In this document: piece after piece, positions 1 to 8,792 of the stretch | How positions within the stretch are numbered: position 1 is the first letter of the stretch | Layout: every line of letters starts with the position of its first letter | Source of the DNA: Novosphingobium colocasiae | GTDB taxonomy: Bacteria; Pseudomonadota; Alphaproteobacteria; Sphingomonadales; Sphingomonadaceae | DNA: 64,000 nucleotides | Assembly (NCBI RefSeq): GCF_014652555.1 | Contig: NZ_BMZA01000003.1 | Location: forward strand, 154,309-218,308 | Direction of reading: 5' to 3' | The notes under the pieces: model-generated | What the model was told of the DNA's origin: nothing | What the model saw: only the letters and a program-made list of their open reading frames with translations | Database searches by the model: none | Program-made: the position numbers and the translations under genes

Positions 1-116
1 TTGCTCGCAACGTGGCCCTGCCGCCGGGTTGCGGCAAGGGCGGCGTGAACTTGCCCGTCGAACTACACCCGCTCTGACGAACGTCCGCGACGATGCATCG
101 CACCAGGACTGCAGCG

Positions 117-1508
117 TTATGACCCGCGCTGCAGGCGGGATAGGGCGAGTTGCCGGTCGATCTCTGCCAGCAAGCGTTCCAGCCCTGCGGCAGTGTCGCT
201 TTCGGCGCGGGCGGTGAGCAGATCCTGCGTGTTGGATGCCCGCAGCAGCCACCATCCGTCTGCAGTGGTTACCCGCACGCCGTCGATGTCGATTATCCGG
301 GCCCCGCTGGCCATCAGCCGCTGCTTCACCTCGTCGATCGCCGCGAACTTGCGTGCTTCATCCACCTGGAAGCGCAGCTCCGGCGTGTTGAACATCTCCG
401 GCATCGCCGCGCGCAGCTCGGTGACCGACCGCCCCAGCCGCGCGGCCGCAGCGATCAGGCGGACGGCGGCGTAAAGACCGTCATCGAACCCGTAGTAATC
501 GTCCGCGAAGAATATGTGGCCGCTCATCTCGCCCGCCAGCGGGGCCCCGGTTTCCTTCATCCGCGCCTTGATGAGCGAATGGCCGGTCTTCCACATCAGC
601 GGGGTGCCGCCGTGCCGGGCAATGCTGTCGAACAGCGCGCCGGATGCTTTGACGTCGGCGATGACCGTCGCGCCGGACAACCTGCGTAGCAGGTCTTCGG
701 CGTAGATCATCAGCAACTGATCGCCCCAGATCACCCTGCCCAGGCCGTCCACCGCACCGATGCGATCGGCATCGCCATCGAACGCCACGCCGAAATCGAG
801 GTGTTCGCGCGCGACCAGTGCCTTCAGGTCCGCAAGGTTTTTCTCCTCGGTCGGATCGGGATGGTGGTTCGGGAACGTGCCGTCCACTTGCGTGAACAGC
901 AGGTGGTGCTCCCCGGGCAGGCGCGCCGCCAGCCGTTCGAGTGCGGGCCCCGCAGCGCCGTTGCCGGCGTCCCAGCCGATCCGCAATCCTGCGAGCGCTT
1001 CGGGTGCGATGCCGTGCAGACCCGCCAGGATGCGATCCACATAGGCTTCCAGAACTTCGCGCCGTTCGTTCGACCCCGAGCCCTGTTCCCAGTCTCCCGC
1101 AGCGGCCATTGCCCCCAGCGCGGCGATCTGAGGGCCGAAAAACGGCCGACCCATCAGCACCAGCTTGAAGCCGTTGTGATCGGCAGGGTTGTGGCTGCCG
1201 GTGATCTGGATACCGCCCTGGACATCGGCCGCGGTCGCTTCGGCGTAATAGAGCATGGGCGTTGGCCCCATGCCGATCCGCACCACATCCACCCCGCTTG
1301 CGTTCAGCCCTGCGATCAACGCCGCTTCCAGCAGTGGCGAACTGACCCGACCGTCATAGCCTACCGCCACCTTGCGCCCGCCGGCGCGGCGCAGCACGGC
1401 GGCGAAGCTGCGGCCGATGGCGTGGGCATCATCCGGGCCGAGCGTTTCGCCGACGATCCCGCGAATGTCGTATTCGCGCAGGACGCTGGGATGGAAGCGG
1501 TGGCTCAT
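117..1508 (-). CDS. manB: Phosphomannomutase/phosphoglucomutase
   Basis: Predicted to interconvert hexose-1- and hexose-6-phosphates (mannose and/or glucose), supplying sugar nucleotides for surface polysaccharide. The 463-residue protein has the usual length of the bacterial PMM/PGM family. Visible motifs are the active-site TGSHNP loop at residues 103-108, whose Ser105 carries the phosphate, the metal-binding DGDADR loop near residue 245, and the sugar-binding GEMSGH motif in the third domain. It is the last gene of a minus-strand operon; its ATG overlaps the stop of the J-domain gene by 4 nt. Whether mannose or glucose phosphate is preferred cannot be told from sequence. Confidence 0.93.
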   Translation of the reverse strand: MSHRFHPSVLREYDIRGIVGETLGPDDAHAIGRSFAAVLRRAGGRKVAVGYDGRVSSPLLEAALIAGLNASGVDVVRIGMGPTPMLYYAEATAADVQGGIQITGSHNPADHNGFKLVLMGRPFFGPQIAALGAMAAAGDWEQGSGSNERREVLEAYVDRILAGLHGIAPEALAGLRIGWDAGNGAAGPALERLAARLPGEHHLLFTQVDGTFPNHHPDPTEEKNLADLKALVAREHLDFGVAFDGDADRIGAVDGLGRVIWGDQLLMIYAEDLLRRLSGATVIADVKASGALFDSIARHGGTPLMWKTGHSLIKARMKETGAPLAGEMSGHIFFADDYYGFDDGLYAAVRLIAAAARLGRSVTELRAAMPEMFNTPELRFQVDEARKFAAIDEVKQRLMASGARIIDIDGVRVTTADGWWLLRASNTQDLLTARAESDTAAGLERLLAEIDRQLALSRLQRGS

Positions 1509-1798
1509 CCGTCCGGTTGCGGGCGGTCGTCCAGCTCCGCCAGGATAAGGTCGCGGGCGGCGTTCACTTCATGGACCTGTTCGCTGCTGCCGCCCCGGTC
1601 CGGGTGAACGGCGGCAAGCGCCTGGCGATGCGCTTCGACCACTTCGCGGCGGCTGGCGGCCGGGGCGATGCCAAGGCGGGCCCGCGCCTGCGCCAGGTCC
1701 CGGCCGTGGGACAGCCGCCGGGCCGATTGCCAAGGCCACCGCGCGTTGATCAGCCGGTAGAGGATGCACAACAGGACGATGAGCCAGACGAGCTTCAT
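1505..1798 (-). CDS. Membrane-anchored J-domain protein
   Basis: A 97-residue protein with one N-terminal transmembrane segment (about residues 3-17) followed by a short J-domain. The HPDRGG sequence near residue 70 contains the HPD tripeptide that stimulates Hsp70 ATPase in DnaJ-type co-chaperones. It lacks the Gly/Phe, zinc-finger and C-terminal domains of full DnaJ, so it is a J-domain-only protein. It overlaps mipZ upstream and the phosphomannomutase gene downstream by 4 nt each, indicating translational coupling. The membrane anchor suggests it recruits DnaK to the inner membrane; its client is unknown. Confidence 0.8.
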   Translation of the reverse strand: MKLVWLIVLLCILYRLINARWPWQSARRLSHGRDLAQARARLGIAPAASRREVVEAHRQALAAVHPDRGGSSEQVHEVNAARDLILAELDDRPQPDG

Positions 1799-2616
1799 GC
1801 GCTGGCGACAGCCTCCGCCGCATCGAACGAGTGGAGCTGGCGGTTCGGCATCGGCAGCTTGAGCCCGCTGACCAGCGAGCGCAGTTCCTGCCGCGCCACC
1901 AGATGGCTGGTGCCCAGTTCGCCCAGATGGCCCTTGTCCAGCAGGGTCAGCCCCGATGGAAACAGCTCACGGAAGATGACGCGTTCGGACAGGCCGCTGG
2001 CGATGCGGAAGCCGACCCGGCGCGACAGTTCGGTCAGTGCGCCTTCAAGGCGGCGCATGTTGCGCGCCTCGACGTGCTGGACGCGGTTGCGCACCACTAC
2101 CCAGTCCATCTCGCGCCGCCCTTCGGCCAGCGTCTTCTGGCTGCGCTTCTTGCGCGCGTCCCAGATCAGTTCGGCATAGAACGACAGCTTGCGCACCCGG
2201 AACGTCTCGCTCTCCACCTGCCCGATCAGGTCGAAATCGACGAAGCTGTCATTGATCGGGGTGACGAGGGTATCGGCCGATGCGGCGACGTGGCGGGCCA
2301 GCTTGTCATCGCGGCCGGGGGTGTCGAAGATCAGGAAATCGTACCCGTCCGAAATCGCCTCGGCCAGGTCGTCGAGTTCGGCGGTATCATCGCCGTCGTA
2401 GACCGCGAAGCGGGTGCCGGGCAGGGCGATCTCGCGGCGCTGCTCGGTTTCCACGCGGTTTTCCATGTAGCGGAAGAACGTGCGCTGGCGCGGATCGAGA
2501 TCGATCGCGGCGACGTTCGCCCCCTGATAGGCAAGGGCGATGGCAACGTGAACGGCGGTGGTGGACTTGCCGGTGCCGCCCTTTTCGTTAGCGAAGACGA
2601 TGCGATGGGCTGTCAC
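1795..2616 (-). CDS. mipZ: MipZ, division-plane positioning ATPase
   Basis: ParA/MinD-type P-loop ATPase of 273 residues, close to the 278 of Caulobacter MipZ. In that family the protein interacts with polar ParB and keeps FtsZ away from the poles, placing the septum at mid-cell. The deviant Walker A motif KGGTGKST lies at the N-terminus and a switch region with DTPGRDD follows. A GTG at 2616 is chosen as the start because the frame further upstream has no family resemblance and runs antisense into panC; the GTG sits directly before the conserved beta-strand. First gene of the mipZ - J-domain - phosphomannomutase operon, divergent from panC. Confidence 0.92.
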   Translation of the reverse strand: MTAHRIVFANEKGGTGKSTTAVHVAIALAYQGANVAAIDLDPRQRTFFRYMENRVETEQRREIALPGTRFAVYDGDDTAELDDLAEAISDGYDFLIFDTPGRDDKLARHVAASADTLVTPINDSFVDFDLIGQVESETFRVRKLSFYAELIWDARKKRSQKTLAEGRREMDWVVVRNRVQHVEARNMRRLEGALTELSRRVGFRIASGLSERVIFRELFPSGLTLLDKGHLGELGTSHLVARQELRSLVSGLKLPMPNRQLHSFDAAEAVASA

Positions 2617-2730
2617 GGGTTTTCTGGTGCCTTCTTCGGCTGGAATTGTCCATTGCCCGGCGGGGCACCTCGCGGCTAGGGCGATGGGCATCTGCCGGTC
2701 AATCCCATCATATCGGAGCAGTCCCGAGCA

Positions 2731-3591
2731 ATGCAAATCGTCCACAGCCTTGATCCACTGCGCAGTGCGGTTAACGCGCTGCGGCAAGCCGGCCCGCTCG
2801 CGCTGGTGCCGACCATGGGCGCGCTCCATGAAGGCCATCTGACACTGGTTCGCGAGGCGCGGCGGCATGCCCGGTCGGTGGCGGTATCGATCTTCGTCAA
2901 CCCGCGCCAGTTCGGCGCGGGAGAGGACCTTGATGCCTATCCTCGCCAGCTTGAACGCGATTGCGCGCTGCTCGCGGGCGAGGGGGTCGAACTGGTCTGG
3001 GCCCCCACCGCAGAGGCGATGTATCCGCAAGGCTACGCCACGAACATCTCCGTTTCCGGCGTCAGCGAAGGGCTGTGTGGCGGCAGCCGGCCGGGACATT
3101 TCGACGGGGTGGCCACTGTCGTGTGCAAGCTGTTCAACCAGGTCCGGCCGGATGTCGCGCTGTTCGGCGAAAAGGACTGGCAGCAACTTGCCGTGATCCG
3201 CCGCATGGCCCGCGATCTTGATCTGACATTGCCGCATGTCGATGCCATCATCGGCGTCCAGACCGCGCGCGAGGAGGATGGCCTCGCCCGCTCGTCGCGC
3301 AATGCCTACCTGACGCCGGAACAGCGCGGCCAGGCTGCCAGCCTGCCTGCGGCGATGCGCAAGGCGATCACCGCGATCGAAGGCGGCGGCGCGGTGGACG
3401 CCGCGCTTGCGACGCTTGCCGACGACCTGCTCGCCGGCGGCTTCGCCTCGGTGGACTATGCGGAACTGCGTGACGCACAGGCGCTGGCAAAGCTGGACAG
3501 CGCGATTGATCGCCCGATGCGCCTGCTAGTGGCGGCGCGGATCGGCAAGGCGCGGCTGATCGATAACATGGCAGTCGTCACACGCACCTAA
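2731..3591 (+). CDS. panC: Pantothenate synthetase
   Basis: Catalyses ATP-dependent condensation of pantoate with beta-alanine to give pantothenate, the coenzyme A precursor, in the cytoplasm. The 286-residue protein carries the family motifs in order: PTMGALHEGH nucleotide-binding segment near residue 28, FVNPRQF near residue 56, the FGEKDWQQL segment near residue 147, and the ARSSRNAYL loop near residue 187. It is monocistronic here and divergent from mipZ, with 114 nt between the two starts. Length and motif order are complete, with no sign of damage. Confidence 0.97.
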   Translation: MQIVHSLDPLRSAVNALRQAGPLALVPTMGALHEGHLTLVREARRHARSVAVSIFVNPRQFGAGEDLDAYPRQLERDCALLAGEGVELVWAPTAEAMYPQGYATNISVSGVSEGLCGGSRPGHFDGVATVVCKLFNQVRPDVALFGEKDWQQLAVIRRMARDLDLTLPHVDAIIGVQTAREEDGLARSSRNAYLTPEQRGQAASLPAAMRKAITAIEGGGAVDAALATLADDLLAGGFASVDYAELRDAQALAKLDSAIDRPMRLLVAARIGKARLIDNMAVVTRT

Positions 3592-3659
3592 GCCGTGAAT
3601 TCATAAAAGGTGCCGGTGCCTCAGCCATAAGTGAGACCTGCTACAGCGAAGGGAGGCCG

Positions 3660-3983
3660 ATGATCGAAACACCATTTGTGGAACGCCGGTTCGAGCTTGA
3701 TGGCGGCGAGTTGCTTGTCCGCTTTTTCTCGCCATTCAGGGCACCCGGAGGCGAGTTTCAGTGCCATTATAGCATTGGCTGGCCAGAACGGGATGTCCGT
3801 CGGCGTGTGTGCGGTCTGGATGGTCTCCAAGCACTCATGCTGGCCATGCGGCTGGTCCATTCCGAACTTGTCGAAAGCGATGCTTATAAAGCCGGCCGCC
3901 TAACTTGGTGCGATCAGACCGATCTCGACCTTCCGCCCATTTGGGGCGTCGGGCCGCTTTACGATCCGCCTCCGCAGCCATAG
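3660..3983 (+). CDS. Conserved hypothetical protein
   Basis: A 107-residue soluble protein with no signal peptide or membrane segment. The N-terminal half is rich in beta-strand-like alternation (FELDGGELLVRFFSPF) followed by a helix (GLQALMLAMRLVHSELV) and a proline-rich tail. This is the pattern of small immunity- or DUF6968-like proteins, but I cannot assign a function. A good ribosome binding site (GGGAGG) lies 6 nt before the ATG, which supports it being translated. No operon partner: panC ends 68 nt upstream and the next gene starts 170 nt downstream. Confidence 0.6.
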   Translation: MIETPFVERRFELDGGELLVRFFSPFRAPGGEFQCHYSIGWPERDVRRRVCGLDGLQALMLAMRLVHSELVESDAYKAGRLTWCDQTDLDLPPIWGVGPLYDPPPQP

Positions 3984-4153
3984 CCTTATCACCCTGTCCA
4001 ACCAGCGGCGCGCGCCACTCGCGTGGCAATTCTCACAGCATTCGTCATTTGCTATGCGGCAAGAGCGATGCATAGAGCATGGCCACAAGCGCTTTGCGCC
4101 AAGTTGCGAATCACGCGCGACTTGTCAGGGCATGAAACGAAGGGGGTTGGGCG

Positions 4154-4924
4154 ATGAAGAAACTGGTTTTGGGACTTGGCACGATTACTGCCGTTCTGGC
4201 CGCACCGGCGGCCATGGCCGAAAGCAAGTCCTCGGCGCGTCAGCAGCAGGACAAGCGGACGCAGGATATCCCGGTCTGTTCCAAGAACCTGGGCACCGTC
4301 GCCATCGTCGAGCCGGACACCCAGTGGTGGCGCGAACTGAGCCTGGGCAGCCCAGAGGCCATCCTGCGCGTGTTCGTCCAGAAGTCGGGCTGCTTCACCC
4401 TCGTCAACCGCGGTCGGTCGCTGCAGAACAGCGCGATGGAGCGCGCGCTCGCCGATCAGGGCGAACTGCAGGGCGGTTCCAACATCGGCAAGGGCCAGAT
4501 CAAGGCGGCGGATTACTTCCTCCAGCCCGATATCGTCTCGACCAACAAGAATTCGGGCGGCACCAACATCGGCGGCGTGCTGGGCGGCTTTGGCGGCATG
4601 TTCGGGCGCGGGCTGGGTGCCATTGCCGGCGGCCTGTCGATCAAGAAGGGTGAAGCCAACGTCACCCTGTCGATCGTGAACTCGCGCACTACCGTGGAAG
4701 AAGCGCTGACAGAAGGGTATGCCCGCAAGTCCGATGTCAGCTTCGGCGGCGGCGGGGGCGGCTTCTTTGGCGGTACCTTCGGTGCGGCCGGCGGTGGCGG
4801 TTACCAGAACACCGAGATCGGCCAGGTCATCGTGCTCGCCTACCTTGATGCCTACACCAAGCTTGTGAGCCAGTTGGGCGGGTTGCCGGCGAACGCTTCG
4901 GCGGCCGCGCCGGTGGCGAAGTAG
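4154..4924 (+). CDS. CsgG-family secreted protein
   Basis: A 256-residue exported protein with a clear Sec signal peptide (MKKLVLGLGTITAVLAAPAAMA). The mature part has the pattern of CsgG/HfaB-like proteins of the cell envelope: a conserved start with a single Cys (PVCSKNLGTVAIVE), an alpha/beta core (SPEAILRVFVQKSGCFTLVNRG), and two glycine-rich stretches. CsgG itself forms an outer-membrane curli secretion pore, but this protein has no lipobox, and no curli subunit or holdfast genes are adjacent, so a related envelope role rather than curli export is likely. It appears monocistronic with a GGGGG-type ribosome binding site. Confidence 0.65.
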   Translation: MKKLVLGLGTITAVLAAPAAMAESKSSARQQQDKRTQDIPVCSKNLGTVAIVEPDTQWWRELSLGSPEAILRVFVQKSGCFTLVNRGRSLQNSAMERALADQGELQGGSNIGKGQIKAADYFLQPDIVSTNKNSGGTNIGGVLGGFGGMFGRGLGAIAGGLSIKKGEANVTLSIVNSRTTVEEALTEGYARKSDVSFGGGGGGFFGGTFGAAGGGGYQNTEIGQVIVLAYLDAYTKLVSQLGGLPANASAAAPVAK

Positions 4925-5430
4925 CGCTGCATGGGGGCAGGCTAACAGGCTTTGTAAGGCGATTTACGCAATGTAATCGGGTAGCTGATGAGAATGGAGC
5001 TCGATCCATGAGCTCGCGAGTCTTCAGCAATGTCCTGCCGGGTGCATGGCAATGATCCTGCATCCCGGCAAAGATACCCGATCGCATGCGGTGGCCTGTT
5101 TGGGCCACCAGAGAATTTCGGGGTGCCGGACGTCTTGTCCCAGTCCCCAAACGCGTGAGGCGTCCGGAACCCCCCGCCGGGTGGCGGATAGGTCGTTCCC
5201 CTTCCCGGGAACGGGGTGCGTGGCAAGACGCATCCTTGCGGCAAACCGCAGGACTATCGCCGCCGGCACCCTGCCACCGATGCGTCCGGGCCCGTGCCCG
5301 GCGCATCGTGGCGGGGATTCCTTCGATCTTGGCCGCAGGGCACGGTGGGGTACGTGGGCAGGAATACCGTGCTGGGGGCAAAGAACTTGGGTTCACTATC
5401 GAAGCTGCCGGCGGATCGGATCGGCGCGTC
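4925..5430. other. 506-nt intergenic region with strong hairpin
   Basis: No convincing gene between the CsgG-like gene and the response regulator. Open frames here run into the regulator but have no family resemblance. The region holds a near-perfect inverted repeat at 5279-5307 (GATGCG/CGCATC plus CCGGGC/GCCCGG around a CCGT loop, one bulged T), which would form a very stable hairpin, and a second small palindrome, GAGCTC...GAGCTC, near 4998-5013. Neither has a T-tract. A leader or regulatory role for the two-component operon is possible but unsupported. Confidence 0.4.
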
Positions 5431-6117
5431 ATGAGCGGTCTCAACATCCTCTACATTGAGGACGACGCCCGCGCGGCCGCCAGCGTCAGCGATCTGGCGG
5501 GCCAGTCCGGCGACCGGCTGACCTGGGAGGCGACCGGCAGCGCCGGGCTGATGCGCGCCGGCGCGCAAAGCTTCGATGTCATCATCCTCGATCGCATGCT
5601 GCCCGATCTGGACGGCATCACGATCCTGTCGCGGTTGCGCGAAAGCGGCGTCGGCACGCCGGTGCTGATGCTGTCGGCCCTGGGCCGCACCAGCGACCGT
5701 GCCGAGGGGCTCGATGCCGGGGCAGACGATTACTTGGCCAAGCCCTTCGAGGCCGAGGAACTGCTGGCCCGCCTGCGCGCGTTGCACCGCCGGGCTTCGG
5801 GGCGCGGCCACTCGGCCGTCATCCTTTACGGCGCGTTCGAATGCCACGTGAAGGCGCGCACAGCTTTTCGCGAAAATCGCCATCTCGCGCTCAGCCCCAA
5901 GGAATTCGAGCTGTTCCGCTACTTCATGGAGAACGCGGGCGACGTCATCACGCGCGAAATGCTGCTGCGCGATGTGTGGAAAATGAACTTTGATCCCCAG
6001 ACCAACGTGGTGGACGTCAACATCGGCCGTCTGCGCCGCAAGCTGGAAGAAGGCTTCGACCGTCCGGCGCTGGAGACGATCTGGGGTTCCGGCTACCGGT
6101 TGCTGGACGGCAGTTGA
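5431..6117 (+). CDS. OmpR-family response regulator
   Basis: A 228-residue two-component response regulator. The receiver domain spans about residues 5-118 with the acidic pair at residues 11-12, phospho-acceptor Asp54 in ILDRMLPDLDG, and the conserved Lys in LAKPFEAEE. A winged-helix DNA-binding domain of the OmpR/PhoB type follows (LSPKEFELFRYFM, then VDVNIGRLRRKL and WGSGYRLL). The ATG at 5431 is chosen because residues from there match the receiver fold start; further upstream the frame is not protein-like. The histidine kinase begins on its stop codon, so the two form a cognate pair. Confidence 0.93.
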   Translation: MSGLNILYIEDDARAAASVSDLAGQSGDRLTWEATGSAGLMRAGAQSFDVIILDRMLPDLDGITILSRLRESGVGTPVLMLSALGRTSDRAEGLDAGADDYLAKPFEAEELLARLRALHRRASGRGHSAVILYGAFECHVKARTAFRENRHLALSPKEFELFRYFMENAGDVITREMLLRDVWKMNFDPQTNVVDVNIGRLRRKLEEGFDRPALETIWGSGYRLLDGS

Positions 6118-7469
6118 GCCGACTCTTCGCCTTACGTCATTCGATTTTTGCCCGGATCGTCCTGTGGGCGATCGTGACCGCTGCCGTCATCACGTCGGGC
6201 CTGTGGTATCTGACCGATCGCACCATCCGCAATGCCGATCGGGCGGCGGTAATGCGCGCGGTCGATGTCGATCTGGCGGGGATGGTCGATATCTTCGCCA
6301 GCGGGGGGCTGTCCGAATTGTCGCGGCGCGTCAACGACCGGCTGGCGCTCCAGCCGCGCGAGCGCGATCCCACGCACTACATGGTGGCGGACGGGGCCGG
6401 GCGGCGCATCGCCGGCGATATCCGCAAGTGGCCGGGGTTGCAGGCGGCGATGTCGCAGGATGGCGAGATCGCGATCGATGGCCGGCGGCGCGCCTACGCT
6501 CGCGCCACCCAGCTTGGCCCGAACCTGCGGCTGCTGGTGGCGCACGAAACCCGCGATCAGGAATGGCTGTTGCGGCAGGTCGGGCTGGCGTTCCTGATCG
6601 GCGGGATGCTGGCGGTGGTGTTCGTGGCGCTGGGCGGCTGGCTTGCCGCACACCGGCTGGCCGGGCGGATCGAGCGGATCAATGCGACCTTCCGCCGCCC
6701 TAACGATATTGCGCTGGAGGAACTGGGCCGCCGCGCCGAAGGCAAGGACGAGATCCACGAACTGATGAGCCATTCGCGCAATGCGCTGGCCCGGCTGGAC
6801 CGGCTGGCTGCCGCGAACCGTGAGACGACCGATCACGTCGCGCATGAATTGCGCACCCCGCTCATGCATCTCGACAACCGCCTGCTGCGCGCGCTTTCGG
6901 CCTCGCCCGATGCGCAGACATCGGCGCACCTGGGCGAGGCGCGGGTGGAAATCCGCGCAATCATCCGGATGCTCGAATCGCTGCTCGATATCGCCGCCAG
7001 CGAGACCCGGCGGGGCGATCGCCATGGCCTGGTGCCGATCGATCTGAGCGCGCTGGCGACCCGGCTGGGCGAACTCTACGCCGATAGCGCTGAGGAATCG
7101 GGCCATCACCTGCGCCTTCAGGTCGAACCCCGGGTGACCATGCAGGGTGAGGAGATGCTCATCACCCGGCTTATCACCAACCTGCTCGACAATGCGTTCA
7201 AGTACGTGCCGCAGGACGGCACTGTCTGGCTCAAGGTCTCGCGCGGGCCGGTCATCACCGTCAGTGACGACGGGCCCGGCATCCCCCCGGCGGAACGCGA
7301 AACCGTGTTTGAAAAGTTCCGGCGCGGCAGCGGATCGCTGTCCGAAGGCGGGGTGGGGCTGGGCCTGGCCCTATGCCGCGCCATCGCCGCGCGCCATCAT
7401 CTGCAGATCAAGATCGAGCCGAGCCAAATTGGTGCTTGCTTCATCGTCTCGCCAGAGGAAATATTATGA
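6114..7469 (+). CDS. Sensor histidine kinase
   Basis: A 451-residue inner-membrane kinase and cognate partner of the preceding regulator. Two transmembrane segments (about residues 12-32 and 156-178) flank a periplasmic sensor domain of roughly 120 residues, followed by a HAMP-like linker. The dimerisation box has His244 in HELRTPL, then an N box (LITNLLDNAFKY), a G1 box (SDDGPGIP) and a glycine-rich G2 box (GGVGLGLAL). The likely start is a TTG overlapping the regulator stop as TTGA; a later start would lose the first membrane segment. Overlaps the next gene by 4 nt. Confidence 0.9.
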   Translation: MSRLFALRHSIFARIVLWAIVTAAVITSGLWYLTDRTIRNADRAAVMRAVDVDLAGMVDIFASGGLSELSRRVNDRLALQPRERDPTHYMVADGAGRRIAGDIRKWPGLQAAMSQDGEIAIDGRRRAYARATQLGPNLRLLVAHETRDQEWLLRQVGLAFLIGGMLAVVFVALGGWLAAHRLAGRIERINATFRRPNDIALEELGRRAEGKDEIHELMSHSRNALARLDRLAAANRETTDHVAHELRTPLMHLDNRLLRALSASPDAQTSAHLGEARVEIRAIIRMLESLLDIAASETRRGDRHGLVPIDLSALATRLGELYADSAEESGHHLRLQVEPRVTMQGEEMLITRLITNLLDNAFKYVPQDGTVWLKVSRGPVITVSDDGPGIPPAERETVFEKFRRGSGSLSEGGVGLGLALCRAIAARHHLQIKIEPSQIGACFIVSPEEIL

Positions 7470-8083
7470 GCATGAACAAGGATTTCACGGCATCTCCGAG
7501 TCGGCGGCGGGCAGTGCGCGGGGCAACCGCAGCGATCCTGCTCGCCGTGGCCGGCGCAGCGCAGGCGGCGCCGGCCGGGGAAGTGCCGCTGGCTGCGCCC
7601 GGCGCGCCGTCGCTGGCGGAAATGGTGGCCGCGGCGTTCAGCCGGGCGGCGCTGGCCAGCGCGCGCGGTGACGATGCGCAACTTTCCGTCGAACTGCGCC
7701 AGATCGCGGCGATCGGTGCGCGCCCGCTGGTCGTCGATGCCGATCCGGTCCGCAACTGGCGCACGCTGGCGCGGATGGACAGTGTCGCACCGATGCGCGG
7801 CAGCCCGCTGGGGCCGGGCTATCGTGCGGGGCAGGTCGATCCCGGCAGCCAGGAACGGTTCGAACAGCTCTTCCTGTCCGGCCGCAAGGCCAGTATCGCG
7901 CTGTCCTCCCCCGGCAACGCGCCGCTGGCACTGACGGTACTCGATGCCAACCGCAAACCGGTCTGCGAAGCGCGAGATGCGCGGCTGGCGTGCCACTGGA
8001 TGCCGCTGTTCACGCAGCGCTACACCATCGAAGTGCGCAACAAGGGCGCGCAGACGGCTGATTACTTCCTGGTCGTGGAATAA
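7466..8083 (+). CDS. Secreted protein of the two-component operon
   Basis: A 205-residue protein with an N-terminal signal peptide: basic SRRRAVRG, then a hydrophobic stretch ending AGAAQAAPAG. The mature region has no motif I recognise. It has a helical first half and a beta-rich end reminiscent of small periplasmic jelly-roll folds (PLALTVLDANRKPVCEARD, YTIEVRNKG), with two Cys close together near residues 173 and 181. The ATG overlaps the kinase stop (ATGA) and is preceded by AGAGG, so it is co-translated with the kinase. A ligand-binding accessory of the sensor is plausible but unproven. Confidence 0.7.
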   Translation: MSMNKDFTASPSRRRAVRGATAAILLAVAGAAQAAPAGEVPLAAPGAPSLAEMVAAAFSRAALASARGDDAQLSVELRQIAAIGARPLVVDADPVRNWRTLARMDSVAPMRGSPLGPGYRAGQVDPGSQERFEQLFLSGRKASIALSSPGNAPLALTVLDANRKPVCEARDARLACHWMPLFTQRYTIEVRNKGAQTADYFLVVE

Positions 8084-8149
8084 GGCCCGGCTTCAGCAAC
8101 CCGCTGACCACGTTAACCTTCCTGCTTTTGCGGCACGGCTTCCCGCGCT

Positions 8150-8380
8150 ATGACCGGCGGCATGAGAGGATCATGCGTTGTGTTAGCGGTGCTGGCGCTG
8201 GCTGGCTGCGCCAAGGCCGATAACGAGCCGGGACCGGGCGGGGTCACGATGGGCGAAGCCCGCGCGCTCGATGATGCCGCGCAGATGCTCGACGCGCGCC
8301 GCCCGCCGCCAGAGCTTTACGCTCCGTCGCGCACCCGCTTGCCGCAGCAGGACGCATCGCAAACCGCCAACGGGAACTGA
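8150..8380 (+). CDS. Small lipoprotein
   Basis: A 76-residue protein whose N-terminus is a lipoprotein signal: basic residues, a hydrophobic core, and a lipobox LAGC with the lipidated Cys at about residue 20. The mature peptide of around 56 residues is polar and proline-rich with no domain I recognise. An in-frame ATG at 8162 is an equally possible start and gives a tighter signal peptide. It lies 66 nt after the two-component operon on the same strand and ends 4 nt before the convergent arfB gene. Confidence 0.6.
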   Translation: MTGGMRGSCVVLAVLALAGCAKADNEPGPGGVTMGEARALDDAAQMLDARRPPPELYAPSRTRLPQQDASQTANGN

Positions 8381-8384
8381 AAGC

Positions 8385-8792
8385 TCAGTCGAAAGATACC
8401 TTGCCGCGCCCGGCCTTGACCGCGCCGCGCAGTTTCTTGCCTTTCAGCCGTTCCGTCTTGCCGACCCGGTTGATGCGGCTCTTGGCGCGCTGCTCGGGCA
8501 GGTTGTGCGCCTCGCGCAGCAGCTCGGCCAGCCGGTCGCGGGCATCGGTGCGGTTGGCTTCCTGGGTGCGGAACCGCCGCGCGGTCAGCACCAGTTCGCC
8601 GCGCGCGGTCATCCGGGTTCCGGCAAGTTCTCGCAAGCGGTGGAATACCGGCGGCGACAGCCGCAAGGCATAGACATCAAGCCGCAACTGGACGGCGGTG
8701 GCGACCTTGTTGACGTTCTGGCCTCCCGGCCCCGAAGCGGTGATGAAACTTTCGCTCGCCAACGCATGGGCCCGGGCGATCACGTCATCCAT
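8385..8792 (-). CDS. arfB: ArfB, peptidyl-tRNA hydrolase for stalled ribosomes
   Basis: A 135-residue relative of class I release factors that lacks the stop-codon-recognition domain, as in E. coli ArfB/YaeJ. The catalytic GGQ (residues 23-25, within SGPGGQNVNK) enters the peptidyl-transferase centre and hydrolyses peptidyl-tRNA. The C-terminal tail is basic (KSRINRVGKTERLKGKK...), as needed to insert into the empty mRNA channel of a non-stop ribosome. It is the last gene of the pabBC - aminotransferase - pseudouridine synthase operon and overlaps the synthase gene by 8 nt. Confidence 0.92.
   Translation of the reverse strand: MDDVIARAHALASESFITASGPGGQNVNKVATAVQLRLDVYALRLSPPVFHRLRELAGTRMTARGELVLTARRFRTQEANRTDARDRLAELLREAHNLPEQRAKSRINRVGKTERLKGKKLRGAVKAGRGKVSFD

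Noticed and set aside
1..116. Possible upstream gene at the left edge
   Set aside because: A short frame here has no motif and reads into the antisense of the phosphomannomutase; the region only shows an imperfect GCCGC/GCGGC hairpin.
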